From Olsenella_K sp051878835 (GTDB lineage Bacteria; Actinomycetota; Coriobacteriia; Coriobacteriales; Atopobiaceae), in assembly GCA_051878835.1 (NCBI GenBank), contig JBJEKW010000020.1, positions 1 through 62,219 of the forward strand: a DNA stretch of 62,219 nucleotides. Reading direction: 5' to 3'. Made by a program: the position numbers and the translations under genes. Below the pieces are notes generated by a model. The model ran no database searches. It saw only the letters and a program-made list of their open reading frames with translations, and was not told the origin of the DNA. This document shows positions 8,373 through 15,904 of this stretch, piece by piece (within the stretch, counting starts at the first letter, position 1; every line of letters starts with the position of its first letter).

Positions 8373-9269
8373 CTACGAGTTGGCCTTTGGCAGCTCCCAC
8401 AGGTCGTACGAGACGCCCTGGTCGGCGTACTTCTCGCACAGGGACTTCACCGTGCCGTCGGCGTCCAGGGCCTGCAGGTCCTTCTCGACGGCGTCGGCAA
8501 GGGCCTTGCCGGTGTCGGTCTTTGCGAAGCCCACAGCGAAGTTCTCGGAGTTCAGCGACTCGTCCAGGATCGTGAACTCGTCGGTCTTGCTGCCGATGTT
8601 GTACACGGCCACGGGGTAGTCGACGGCGATGGCGTCCACGGTGCCCTGCTCCAGCATCATGAAGGCCGTGTTGTAGTTGTCGATGGTCTGCAGCTGCGCG
8701 AAGGTCTGCGCCAGGTCGTACTGCGAGCCGCCGTCACTCAGCAGCTCCAGCGCGGCCGAGTCTGTCTGGGTGACGACGTTCTTGCCGGAGAGGCCCTTCA
8801 GGTCGTTGATGCCGCTGCCGGCCTTCACCACGATGACCTGGCGGTTCTGCATGTAGGGGTCGGTGAACGTGTAGTCGTTCTCGCGGCCCTCGACCGTGAA
8901 GCCGTTCCAGATGCAGGTGATCTGGCCGCTGTTCAGCAGGGCGTCCTTCGCGTCCCACGAGATGGGCTTAGGCGTGTAGGTCCAGCCCTCCTTCTGGCAC
9001 ACGGCCTGGGCCAGGTCCAGGTCAAAGCCGGTGTACGAGCCGTCGTCGCCCACGTAGCCGTAGGGCGGGAACTCGTCGTCGAAGCCCACGATGAAGTTGC
9101 CGTCGAAGCCGTCGATGCTGGTGGAGCCGGTCGACGCGGTCGTGGTGGTGGAGCTGGACGTGCTGCTGGAGCCGCAGCCCGCCAGGCCCAGCATGGCACC
9201 GGTGCCAAAGAGCGCCGCGCTGGCGGTCAGGAACTGCCGCCTGTTCATCTGCATCTGATTCGCCCTCAT
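8373..9269 (-). CDS. Amino acid ABC transporter substrate-binding lipoprotein
   Basis: 298 residues. The signal is NRRQFLTASAALFGTGAMLGLAGCGSS: a twin-arginine-like RRQFL followed by a lipobox LAGC, so the mature protein would be lipid-anchored after Cys. A Ser/Thr linker precedes a SBP_bac_3 domain (FIVGFDDEFPPYGYVGDDGSYTGFDLDLAQAVC..., then LKGLSGKNVVTQTDSAALELL and FAVGFAKTDTGKALADAVEKDLQAL). Two-lobed extracellular binder for a polar amino acid; the ligand is not evident. GGGGAG precedes the ATG at 9269. First gene of the operon. Confidence 0.9.
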   Translation of the reverse strand: MRANQMQMNRRQFLTASAALFGTGAMLGLAGCGSSSTSSSTTTTASTGSTSIDGFDGNFIVGFDDEFPPYGYVGDDGSYTGFDLDLAQAVCQKEGWTYTPKPISWDAKDALLNSGQITCIWNGFTVEGRENDYTFTDPYMQNRQVIVVKAGSGINDLKGLSGKNVVTQTDSAALELLSDGGSQYDLAQTFAQLQTIDNYNTAFMMLEQGTVDAIAVDYPVAVYNIGSKTDEFTILDESLNSENFAVGFAKTDTGKALADAVEKDLQALDADGTVKSLCEKYADQGVSYDLWELPKANS

Positions 9270-9455
9270 GTGTACTCCCCTCGGCACGGCAGGGACCGTG
9301 CTCGCCCGTGGCTCCCGCCGCCGCGCGGTGGGACCAGTTGGCCTGCAATGAAGATGAACCTCACTTTAGCGTGGTGGAGTGGCGGCACAGGGCAAGAAGC
9401 GCAGCTGTTCGCCGGGCGTTAACATAGGAACTGAAATTTTCGGGCAAGCCGGGCG

Positions 9456-10796
9456 TCAGGAGGCCTGAGCATCTGCTTGGGCATCTGCTTGGGTCTCGAA
9501 CTGTACGGAGTCCAGCTGGGGCACGTGCACGCGGATGAGGTCCTCCACCTGCTGGCGCTGCGACTGCGTCAGGTCCTGCGAGGTCGTCACGTGGGCCACC
9601 ACCTGGGTGTCCAGGGAGTCCTGGTTGGCGTCGTAGGAGTCTTGCTCGCCGATGCGGTAGCCGGTGACCTCGGGGCAGATGGCCTGCAGCTCCTGCGTGG
9701 TCAGCTTCGTGGCGTATTGGTCTTCTTGCTCAAAGACGGCGCCGCCGTTCTGGCTCATCGTCTGGGCCACCACCTCGGCGGTCGTCAGGCCGCAGGGAAT
9801 CAGGAATATAAGTGTGCCCACCACCAGGCGGCGGCGCACCTTCTGCGCGTGCAGCTGCAGGGCCAGGCGCTGCTGGTCGGTCAGTTGGTCTCCCGCCGCG
9901 TCGGTCACGTGCAGGGGCACCCGCAGCAGCATGAACACCACCTCGGCCGAAAGCGCGATGAAGACCACGTTCAGCAGGAACTCGTAGAAGGCGTTCAGGA
10001 AGGTGCCCAGGTTTCGCATGGCGATGCCGTAGCCTGAGGCGCACAGGGGCGGCATTAGCGCCGTTGCCACCGCCACGCCGGCTATCAGGGTGGACGGCTC
10101 CTCCTTGCGCGAGTTGCCTATGCCGCCGGCGAAGCCTCCCGCCAGGGCTATGAGCACGTCCCAGATGGTGGGGCTGGAGTTGGTCAGAAGCTCGCTGGTC
10201 TCGTTCGACAGGGGCGATATCAGGAAGTACAGTGTCGAGGTGGCCAGGCAGATGGCTATCTGCATCAGCAGCCCCAGGATGGAATCCTTCAGGAAGTGTG
10301 CGTCGGCGGTGGCGATGGAGTAGGCGATGGCCAGGACCGACCCCATGAGCGGGCAGATCAGCATGGCGCCCACGATGGCCTCGGTGGAGTTCACGTTCAG
10401 GCCGATGGACGCTATGAGCATGGCCACGATCAGGATGCACAGGTGGATGCCATTGATGCGGGCGCCGTCCACGATGCGCTTGTGGATGGTCGAGAAGCTG
10501 GCGCGCCCGTCTCGCAGGTTGAAGAACGAGCGGATGGTGCGGCGGGCGTCGGCGGGGTCGTCGGCAGCGCGGGTCGCTGCCTTGGCTGCGGACAGGGTGC
10601 CAGCCTGGGAGCCTGAGGCGCGCTTGGCTGAGCCGGGGCTGCCCTTCGCGGCGTGGTGGTGCGCGTGGTGCCTGCGGCTGGATGAGCTGGCGGGCTTGCC
10701 GCCGTAGCCCTTGGCGTTGCCGGTGCCGTGCGGCTCGCCACTGGTCCCGCGACCGGACCTGTCGTGCACGCTGCCTTCGCTGTCCTGTGATTGCAT
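9456..10796 (-). CDS. DUF389 (TIGR00341-type) membrane protein
   Basis: 446 residues. A low-complexity Ser/His/Gly/Ala-rich cytoplasmic start (about residues 1-85) precedes the DUF389 core: INGIHLCILIVAMLIASIGLNVNSTEAIVGAMLICPLMGSVLAIAYSI and LAGGFAGGIGNSRKEEPSTLIAGVAVATALMPPLCASGYG, with about six membrane helices and a soluble C-terminal domain. Function of the family is unknown. GAGGTGA supports the ATG at 10796; an in-frame GTG three codons earlier is possible. The gene stands alone. Confidence 0.8.
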   Translation of the reverse strand: MQSQDSEGSVHDRSGRGTSGEPHGTGNAKGYGGKPASSSSRRHHAHHHAAKGSPGSAKRASGSQAGTLSAAKAATRAADDPADARRTIRSFFNLRDGRASFSTIHKRIVDGARINGIHLCILIVAMLIASIGLNVNSTEAIVGAMLICPLMGSVLAIAYSIATADAHFLKDSILGLLMQIAICLATSTLYFLISPLSNETSELLTNSSPTIWDVLIALAGGFAGGIGNSRKEEPSTLIAGVAVATALMPPLCASGYGIAMRNLGTFLNAFYEFLLNVVFIALSAEVVFMLLRVPLHVTDAAGDQLTDQQRLALQLHAQKVRRRLVVGTLIFLIPCGLTTAEVVAQTMSQNGGAVFEQEDQYATKLTTQELQAICPEVTGYRIGEQDSYDANQDSLDTQVVAHVTTSQDLTQSQRQQVEDLIRVHVPQLDSVQFETQADAQADAQAS

Positions 10797-10977
10797 CTGT
10801 GTCACCTCGCAGGGGTGTATACCCAGCGCGGGGACGATTGGACCGTAGGGTGCGTTTTCGGTCGGGAGGCGCGTCGAACGTGGGCTCGGGAGCCCAGGGG
10901 AAGCGGGGCTGGAGCAGGTGCGGGAGTCCGGGGGACGTGGAGCCTAGCGCAGCTGCGGGGGCCCGGGGGCATGGAGC

Positions 10978-11664
10978 CTAGCGCAGCCGCGGGAAGCCCA
11001 GCTGGCGCAGCGCCTCGTACAGCACGATGGCGACGGAGTTCGAGAGGTTCAGCGACGCCACCTCCACGGAGCGGGGGTCGACGAAGTTGCCGCAGACGTC
11101 GCGCTGCAGCTCGGGGTGCAGCTGCTCGTGGCTGCGGTGCCAGGCCGGCGCGTTCGGCAGCGAGTCGTCGCGCAGCATGGGGATGCGCTCGGTCAGGTCC
11201 GCGTGGGCCTGCAGCAGCTGCCTGCTGAGGCCGGTGCTCTCCTTGCCGAACACCAGGAAGTCGCCGTCGAGGTAGCGTGCCTGCGAGTAGGTGCGCGTCC
11301 CCGCCTTCGTCAGGAGGTGCACGCAGGGGTGGGGTGCGACGGCGGAATGGGTGACGTCACCAACTTCCACCATGACGTCGGAGCTGGAAAGAGCATCGGC
11401 CTCCAATCGTCCCGAACGAGCCGCTGAGTCGTGCAGTGTTTCTTGCGCGCGAGGGTTCTGGCGGAGAAACTCGTCCCACGAGCCGTAGGTCCTCAGGTCC
11501 AGGTCGCCCCAGTACGCCAGGCCGGCCCTGCGCAGGGACTTCTGGTCCAGCTGGAAGCCCAACGGGCCCACCAGGTGCAGCCTTGCCCCGGTCAGCACGC
11601 AGGTGCGTCCGATGTTTCCGGTATTCGACGGGATCTCTGGCTCTACCAGCACGACATTCAGCAT
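10978..11664 (-). CDS. trmL: tRNA (cytidine/uridine-34 2'-O)-methyltransferase, SPOUT family
   Basis: 228 residues. MLNVVLVEPEIPSNTGNIGRTC, YLDGDFLVFGKESTGLS and VEVASLNLSNSVAIVLYEALRQ are the three conserved SPOUT motifs that form the trefoil-knot SAM site. TrmL methylates the wobble ribose of certain leucine tRNAs. The E. coli enzyme has about 157 residues; here an extra loop of about 55 residues (roughly 65-120) lies between motifs 1 and 2, and the C-terminal half also contains a 25-residue insertion. No clear ribosome-binding site is seen before the ATG at 11664; it was chosen because MLNVVLVEPEIPSNTGN is the family start. Confidence 0.85.
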   Translation of the reverse strand: MLNVVLVEPEIPSNTGNIGRTCVLTGARLHLVGPLGFQLDQKSLRRAGLAYWGDLDLRTYGSWDEFLRQNPRAQETLHDSAARSGRLEADALSSSDVMVEVGDVTHSAVAPHPCVHLLTKAGTRTYSQARYLDGDFLVFGKESTGLSRQLLQAHADLTERIPMLRDDSLPNAPAWHRSHEQLHPELQRDVCGNFVDPRSVEVASLNLSNSVAIVLYEALRQLGFPRLR

Positions 11665-12025
11665 AAGAAGCGCAACTTTCTTCACGTGGGACCATTCGTA
11701 GACATCGTAGGGCACTTGACGCACACGGTGGCAGCACGGCGCAGGTAGACCTATAGCAGTAACGCGATGCGAGGCTGCGGTTGCGCTGGCCCATGCGATC
11801 GCTTGCGACTACTTGTGGAAGAAGCGGCGGGATATCGGACTGCCGGTCATTGTTTGCCCGACCACGCCATTTGTCCACCTACGTTATCGTTCGCGTCTGA
11901 AACCCCGTACCTGCTGGTGGGTGGACTAACAAGGTCTCGAGGTGCGGGTGCCTGTGCACTCGCACCTGGCACCCTTGCAGAAATCCTGACAGGGGTCCCA
12001 GGTGTGGGTACCCACGGCTGGCACC

Positions 12026-12119
12026 CCTGCAGAAGCTAACGCCAGAACGGGGTGTCTGAGAGACGGGCCGCCTCTTATACCTGGGCTTTTGTAGGTAGCC
12101 CAAAAGGGGCTTCTGCAGG
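12026..12119 (-). repeat. 94-nt module, copy 1, with 9-bp inverted ends
   Basis: Ends are CCTGCAGAA (12026-12034) and TTCTGCAGG (12111-12119), perfect inverted repeats. The interior resembles copy 2 (TCTAACGCCAGAtCGGGGTGT and ACCTGGGCTTTTG regions shared). Confidence 0.75.
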
Positions 12120-12203
12120 CTCCCGACATGTGGGTACTCGAACCTACGACCCTTGCAGAAAATCTGACAAGGGTCCGACCTGCGGGTACCCACAGCTGCT
12201 ACC

Positions 12204-12297
12204 CTTGCAGAATCTAACGCCAGATCGGGGTGTCGCGGGATTGGGACAATCCATCTACCTGGGCTTTTGCGAGAAGAGCCAAACGGGCTTCTGCAAG
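12204..12297 (-). repeat. 94-nt module, copy 2, with 9-bp inverted ends
   Basis: Ends are CTTGCAGAA (12204-12212) and TTCTGCAAG (12289-12297). Compared with copy 1, a C-to-T change in one end is matched by G-to-A in the other, so pairing is kept. Same length as copy 1. Confidence 0.75.
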
Positions 12298-12411
12298 CTC
12301 CCGACCTGCGGGTACCCACAGCTCCCACCCCTGCAGAAATGGCTGGCAAGGGTTCGAGGCGTGGGTGTCTGCGCACCCGCACCTGTGACCCTTGCAGAAG
12401 ACCTTGGGTGA

Positions 12412-12847
12412 GACTCTGGATGGAACCCGAGGCGCGAATGCTCATAGCTGCATGAACTGCCACACCCGTATGGCTTTCATCGCTCCGTATGTCGCGTGCA
12501 AGGATGTCCTTCTTGGCAACGTGAACTGGGCTATCTATGCAAGCGATAAAGAAGCAACGATAAGTGGGGGGTACAAATCCTACTTCCTTCCTAGGAGAAT
12601 GCACAACCAGCAAACGAGCCACTCACCAAATGGAGAGGGTGCAGGTGGCGGTGGTTTGGCGGGCGATGCTGAGGCGGAATTGCGAGCCGCAACGAAGAGA
12701 CGGAACGGCGAGGCGGCACGGCGAGCCGCAACGACGAGTCTGAACCGCGAGGCGGAACCCGAGGCTGGAGGTCGAGCCGCAACGGTCTGACTGGCCGCCA
12801 AGCCGAAACGAGAAGCGGGACGCAGCGTGTCATCAGGGGGAGGAAAC
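12412..12847. other. aprA leader region with direct repeats
   Basis: About 430 bp between repeat array 1 and aprA. It contains a less GC-rich part (12450-12620) and then a G+A/C-rich stretch with a 39-nt direct repeat at 12682-12720 and 12721-12759 (starting GCGAGCCGCAACGA) and a third partial copy at 12772-12784. No supported gene; the one open frame through it lacks a ribosome-binding site. It must contain the promoter of the sulfur operon, but I cannot point to convincing -35/-10 boxes. Confidence 0.5.
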
Positions 12848-14671
12848 ATGCAACGCAAGGTGCTACATACCGACGTGCTGGTAATCGGCGGCGGAACCGC
12901 CGGATGCTTTGCCGCGTACTCCCTGGGACAAGACGAGCGCGCATTCCTGCAGGTGGATAGAGATGGCGGGCGTCTTGACGATGCAGCCACCCCGCACCGC
13001 CTGAACGTGCTTGTGGTGGACAAGGCTGCCATCAAGCGCTCGGGCTGCCTGGCAGCCGGCGTCAACGCCATCAACGCATACATAACCCGCGGACGCACAC
13101 CCGAGTACTATACCGACTATGCCATGAACGACGCGGACGGCATAGCGCGCTACGACCTCTTGCTGTCCATGTCTCAGAGGCTCAACCACGTCGCGAAGGT
13201 CTTGGAGGACGAGGGCCTGGTCTTCCTGAAGGGCGCCGACGGCAACTATGCCGAGCGTGGCACGCGCAACGTGCGCATCAACGGAGAGAACATCAAGCCC
13301 ATCCTGGCCCGTGCCGCCCGCAGACAGCCCAACGTCAGCGTGCTGGAGCACGTGAACGTGACCGACCTCCTGGCGGTCGACGGTCGAGTGTACGGAGCGG
13401 TGGGCTTCGGCGTTCGCCCCCAGGACGGGCAGCCGGTTGCCTACCAGATCCTGGCCCGCGCCGTGCTGGTGTGCACGGGCGGCGCATCGGGCCTGTATCG
13501 TCCGAACAACCCCGGCTTCAGCAGACACAAGATGTGGTACTGCCCCTTCGACACGGGAGCGGGCTACGCCATGGGCATCCGCGCCGGCGCCGAGATGACC
13601 TCGTTCGAGATGCGCTTCATCGCGCTGCGCTGCAAGGACACCATAGCCCCCACGGGCACCATCGCCCAGGGCGTCCACGCGCCGCAGGTGAACGCGCTCG
13701 GCCAGGTGTACGAGCAGAAGTACGGCCTGCGCACGAGCGAGCGCGTGTGGGGCACCGTGCAGGAGATGCGCGACGGACGCGGCCCCTGCTACCTGAAGAC
13801 CACGGGCATCGGCGAGGAGGCCCAGGACGACCTCTACCGCGCCTACCTGAACATGGCGCCGGCGCAGACCCTGCGCTGGCTGGAGGCGGGCGCCGGTCCC
13901 GACCAGCACGACGTCGAGATTGAGGGCACGGAACCCTACGTCGTGGGCGGCCACACGGCCAGCGGCTACTGGGTGGACGAGCATCGTCGCACGACCCTGA
14001 CCGGCCTGTACGCCGCGGGCGACGTGGCGGGCGGAGCCCCCCAGAAATACGTCACGGGTGCCCTTGCCGAGGCCGAGATCGCATCCGAGGCCATCGCAGC
14101 CGACTGGCCGCAGCTCCGTGGGGACGCGTCGCAAGTCGCGGCCGACGCCACCCGCGAGCCTGCAGCTCAGGTCGAGGTCCAGGCTAAGCCTCAGGCTGAG
14201 TCTCAGGTAGAGGCCCAGGTAGAGGCCGTCATCCGCGGCTACGAGGCCCACCTTACCACCCCCGCCCACGGCTTCGACGAGGAGCAGGTGGAGGAGGCCA
14301 TGCAGAAGGTCATGGACCAGTACGCCGGCGGCATCAGCTGCGGCTACCGCTACAGCGAGGCGCAGCTGGACGAGGCACGCCTGCAGCTGGAGGGCCTGGA
14401 GCCCCTGGTGAAGGCACTGCCCGCGGCCGACCCCGACGAGCTCCTGCGCGTCTACGAGCTGCGCGAGCGCCTGCTGGTGTGCCGCGTGCTGGTGGAGCAC
14501 CTGGCCGCCCGCCGCGAGACCCGCTGGCACTCCTTCGCCGAGAACACCGACTATCCGCAGAAGGACCCGGCGTTTCTGAAGTACGTGAACTCACGCCTGG
14601 TGGACGGGCACGTCCAAATCGTCTACCGCGACATCGTGGGAAGGGGCGAGCACCTTGAGCATCTGGATTGA
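12848..14671 (+). CDS. aprA: Adenylylsulfate (APS) reductase alpha subunit-like flavoprotein
   Basis: 607 residues; GGGAGGAAAC precedes the ATG. FAD-binding GGGTAGCFAAYSLG at about residue 15, KRSGCLAAGVNAINAYI, and VGGHTASGYWVDEHRRTTLTGLYAAGDVAGGAPQKYVTGAL match the fumarate-reductase-like AprA fold, which reduces APS to sulfite and AMP. Pairing with the ferredoxin-like AprB and the CysDN genes supports this. A 20-residue insertion (QDERAFLQVDRDGGRLDDA) interrupts the dinucleotide fold near residue 30, and a Gln/Glu/Val repeat (about 435-465) lies before the C-terminal helical part. A general fumarate-reductase/aspartate-oxidase relative is the main alternative. Confidence 0.85.
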   Translation: MQRKVLHTDVLVIGGGTAGCFAAYSLGQDERAFLQVDRDGGRLDDAATPHRLNVLVVDKAAIKRSGCLAAGVNAINAYITRGRTPEYYTDYAMNDADGIARYDLLLSMSQRLNHVAKVLEDEGLVFLKGADGNYAERGTRNVRINGENIKPILARAARRQPNVSVLEHVNVTDLLAVDGRVYGAVGFGVRPQDGQPVAYQILARAVLVCTGGASGLYRPNNPGFSRHKMWYCPFDTGAGYAMGIRAGAEMTSFEMRFIALRCKDTIAPTGTIAQGVHAPQVNALGQVYEQKYGLRTSERVWGTVQEMRDGRGPCYLKTTGIGEEAQDDLYRAYLNMAPAQTLRWLEAGAGPDQHDVEIEGTEPYVVGGHTASGYWVDEHRRTTLTGLYAAGDVAGGAPQKYVTGALAEAEIASEAIAADWPQLRGDASQVAADATREPAAQVEVQAKPQAESQVEAQVEAVIRGYEAHLTTPAHGFDEEQVEEAMQKVMDQYAGGISCGYRYSEAQLDEARLQLEGLEPLVKALPAADPDELLRVYELRERLLVCRVLVEHLAARRETRWHSFAENTDYPQKDPAFLKYVNSRLVDGHVQIVYRDIVGRGEHLEHLD

Positions 14672-14984
14672 CGAGGCCCGCTGCGTGGGCTGCGGGCGCT
14701 GCGCCGAGGTCTGCCCGGGAAACCTCATCGGCATGGGTCCGGCCGAGGCCAGCCCGCGCCCGGTGGCGCAGATGCGCAGGCCGAGGGACTGCTGGGGCTG
14801 CACCGCGTGCATGAAGGAGTGTCCCGCGGGCGCCATCAGCTACTTCCTCGGCGCCGACATGGGCGGCAGGGGCACCAGGCTCCAGGTCAGAAGCTCGGCC
14901 ACCCAGAACGTGTGGGAGTTCGACCATCCGGACGGCAGCGTGCAGACCATCACGGTGCCGAAGTCGCAGGCAAACAAGTACTAG
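14655..14984 (+). CDS. aprB: APS reductase beta subunit-like 2[4Fe-4S] ferredoxin
   Basis: 109 residues from a TTG start inside the end of aprA (17-bp overlap), which suggests translational coupling. Two cluster motifs, CVGCGRCAEVCP and CWGCTACMKECP, carry electrons to the AprA flavin. A C-terminal tail of about 50 residues (FLGADMGGRGTRLQVRSS...) matches the arm with which AprB wraps AprA. It is shorter than dissimilatory AprB (about 150 residues). AAGGGG lies upstream of the TTG. Confidence 0.85.
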   Translation: MSIWIDEARCVGCGRCAEVCPGNLIGMGPAEASPRPVAQMRRPRDCWGCTACMKECPAGAISYFLGADMGGRGTRLQVRSSATQNVWEFDHPDGSVQTITVPKSQANKY

Positions 14985-14998
14985 CTAGGGGGAACGAC

Positions 14999-15904
14999 AT
15001 GGCACAGAAGTCTTCCCACCTCGAGGCGCTCGAGGCGGAATCCATATACATCATGAGGGAGGTTGCCGCCGAGTGCGAGAAGCCCGTGATGCTGTACTCG
15101 GTCGGCAAGGACTCGTCGGTCATGCTGCACCTGGCGCTGAAGGCCTTCGCGCCCGAGAAGCCGCCCTTCCCGTTCCTGCACGTGAACACCACGTGGAAGT
15201 TCCACGAGATGATCGAGTTCCGCGACCGCATCATGCAGAAGTACGGCCTGGACTTCATCGAGTACATCAACGAGGACGGCGTGCGCCGCGGCGTGAACCC
15301 CTTCGACTACGGCAGCTCATACACCGACATCATGAAGACCCAGGCGCTGAAGGACGCGCTGAAGAAGTACGGCTTCACCGCGGCGTTCGGCGGAGGCCGC
15401 CGCGACGAGGAGAAGAGCCGCGCGAAGGAGCGAATCTTCTCGTTCAGGAACCAGGCGCAGGCCTGGGACCCCAAGAACCAGCGGCCCGAGATGTGGAAGC
15501 TCTACAACACCCACATCCACAAGGGCGAGAGCATCCGCGTGTTCCCCATCTCGAACTGGACCGAGAAGGACATCTGGCTGTACATCCGCCAGGAGAACAT
15601 CGAGATTGTGCCCCTGTACTTCGCGGCCAAGCGCCCCTGCGTGGAGCGCGACGGCCAGCTGATCATGGTAGACGACGATCGGTTCCGCTTCCTTCCCGGC
15701 GAGAAGCCCCAGGAGCGCATGATCAGGTTCCGCACGCTGGGGTGCTACCCCCTGACGGGCGCCACGGAGTCCACCGCCACGACGCTGGACCAGATCATCG
15801 ACGAGACGCTGGGCGCCGTCGAGTCAGAGCGCACCACGCGCGTCATCGACAAGGACGGCGGCGAGGCCAGCATGGAGAAGCGCAAGCTGGAGGGATACTT
15901 CTGA
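14999..15904 (+). CDS. cysD: Sulfate adenylyltransferase subunit 2
   Basis: 301 residues; AGGGGGAA before the ATG. The PP-loop motif YSVGKDSSVMLHLALKAF, FAAAFGGGRRDEEKSRAKERIFSFR and PISNWTEKDIWLYI, and the C-terminal RTLGCYPLTGATES...LDQIIDE, are full-length CysD. With CysN it makes APS from ATP and sulfate, driven by GTP hydrolysis. The stop overlaps the cysN start (TGATG). Confidence 0.95.
   Translation: MAQKSSHLEALEAESIYIMREVAAECEKPVMLYSVGKDSSVMLHLALKAFAPEKPPFPFLHVNTTWKFHEMIEFRDRIMQKYGLDFIEYINEDGVRRGVNPFDYGSSYTDIMKTQALKDALKKYGFTAAFGGGRRDEEKSRAKERIFSFRNQAQAWDPKNQRPEMWKLYNTHIHKGESIRVFPISNWTEKDIWLYIRQENIEIVPLYFAAKRPCVERDGQLIMVDDDRFRFLPGEKPQERMIRFRTLGCYPLTGATESTATTLDQIIDETLGAVESERTTRVIDKDGGEASMEKRKLEGYF

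Larger units (their letters stand above)
11934..12411 (-). repeat. Modular palindromic repeat array 1
   Basis: About 480 bp between trmL and aprA. Palindromic units (for example AGGTGCGGGTG/CACTCGCACCT at 11940-11967, and GTGGGTACCCAC at 12004-12015) alternate with 94-nt modules. CTGCAG/TTGCAG boxes at 11975, 12027, 12153, 12205, 12331 and 12392 give steps of 52, 126, 52, 126 and 61 bp, so the higher-order unit is about 178 bp. The reverse complement matches the array at 37.0-37.8 kb. Short open frames across it encode only repetitive peptides and are not credible genes. Confidence 0.85.

Noticed and set aside
9270..9400. T-box riboswitch upstream of the amino acid binding protein
   Set aside because: On the minus strand a GGTCCCACCGCG sequence resembles the T-box core GGTGGTACCGCG, but the match is imperfect and no specifier-loop structure was evident. 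A simple GCACGG/CCGTGC hairpin near the start is all I can support.
11934..12411. CRISPR array
   Set aside because: Periodicity exists but the conserved boxes are short, the segments between them are palindromic relatives of each other rather than unique spacers, and no cas genes occur.
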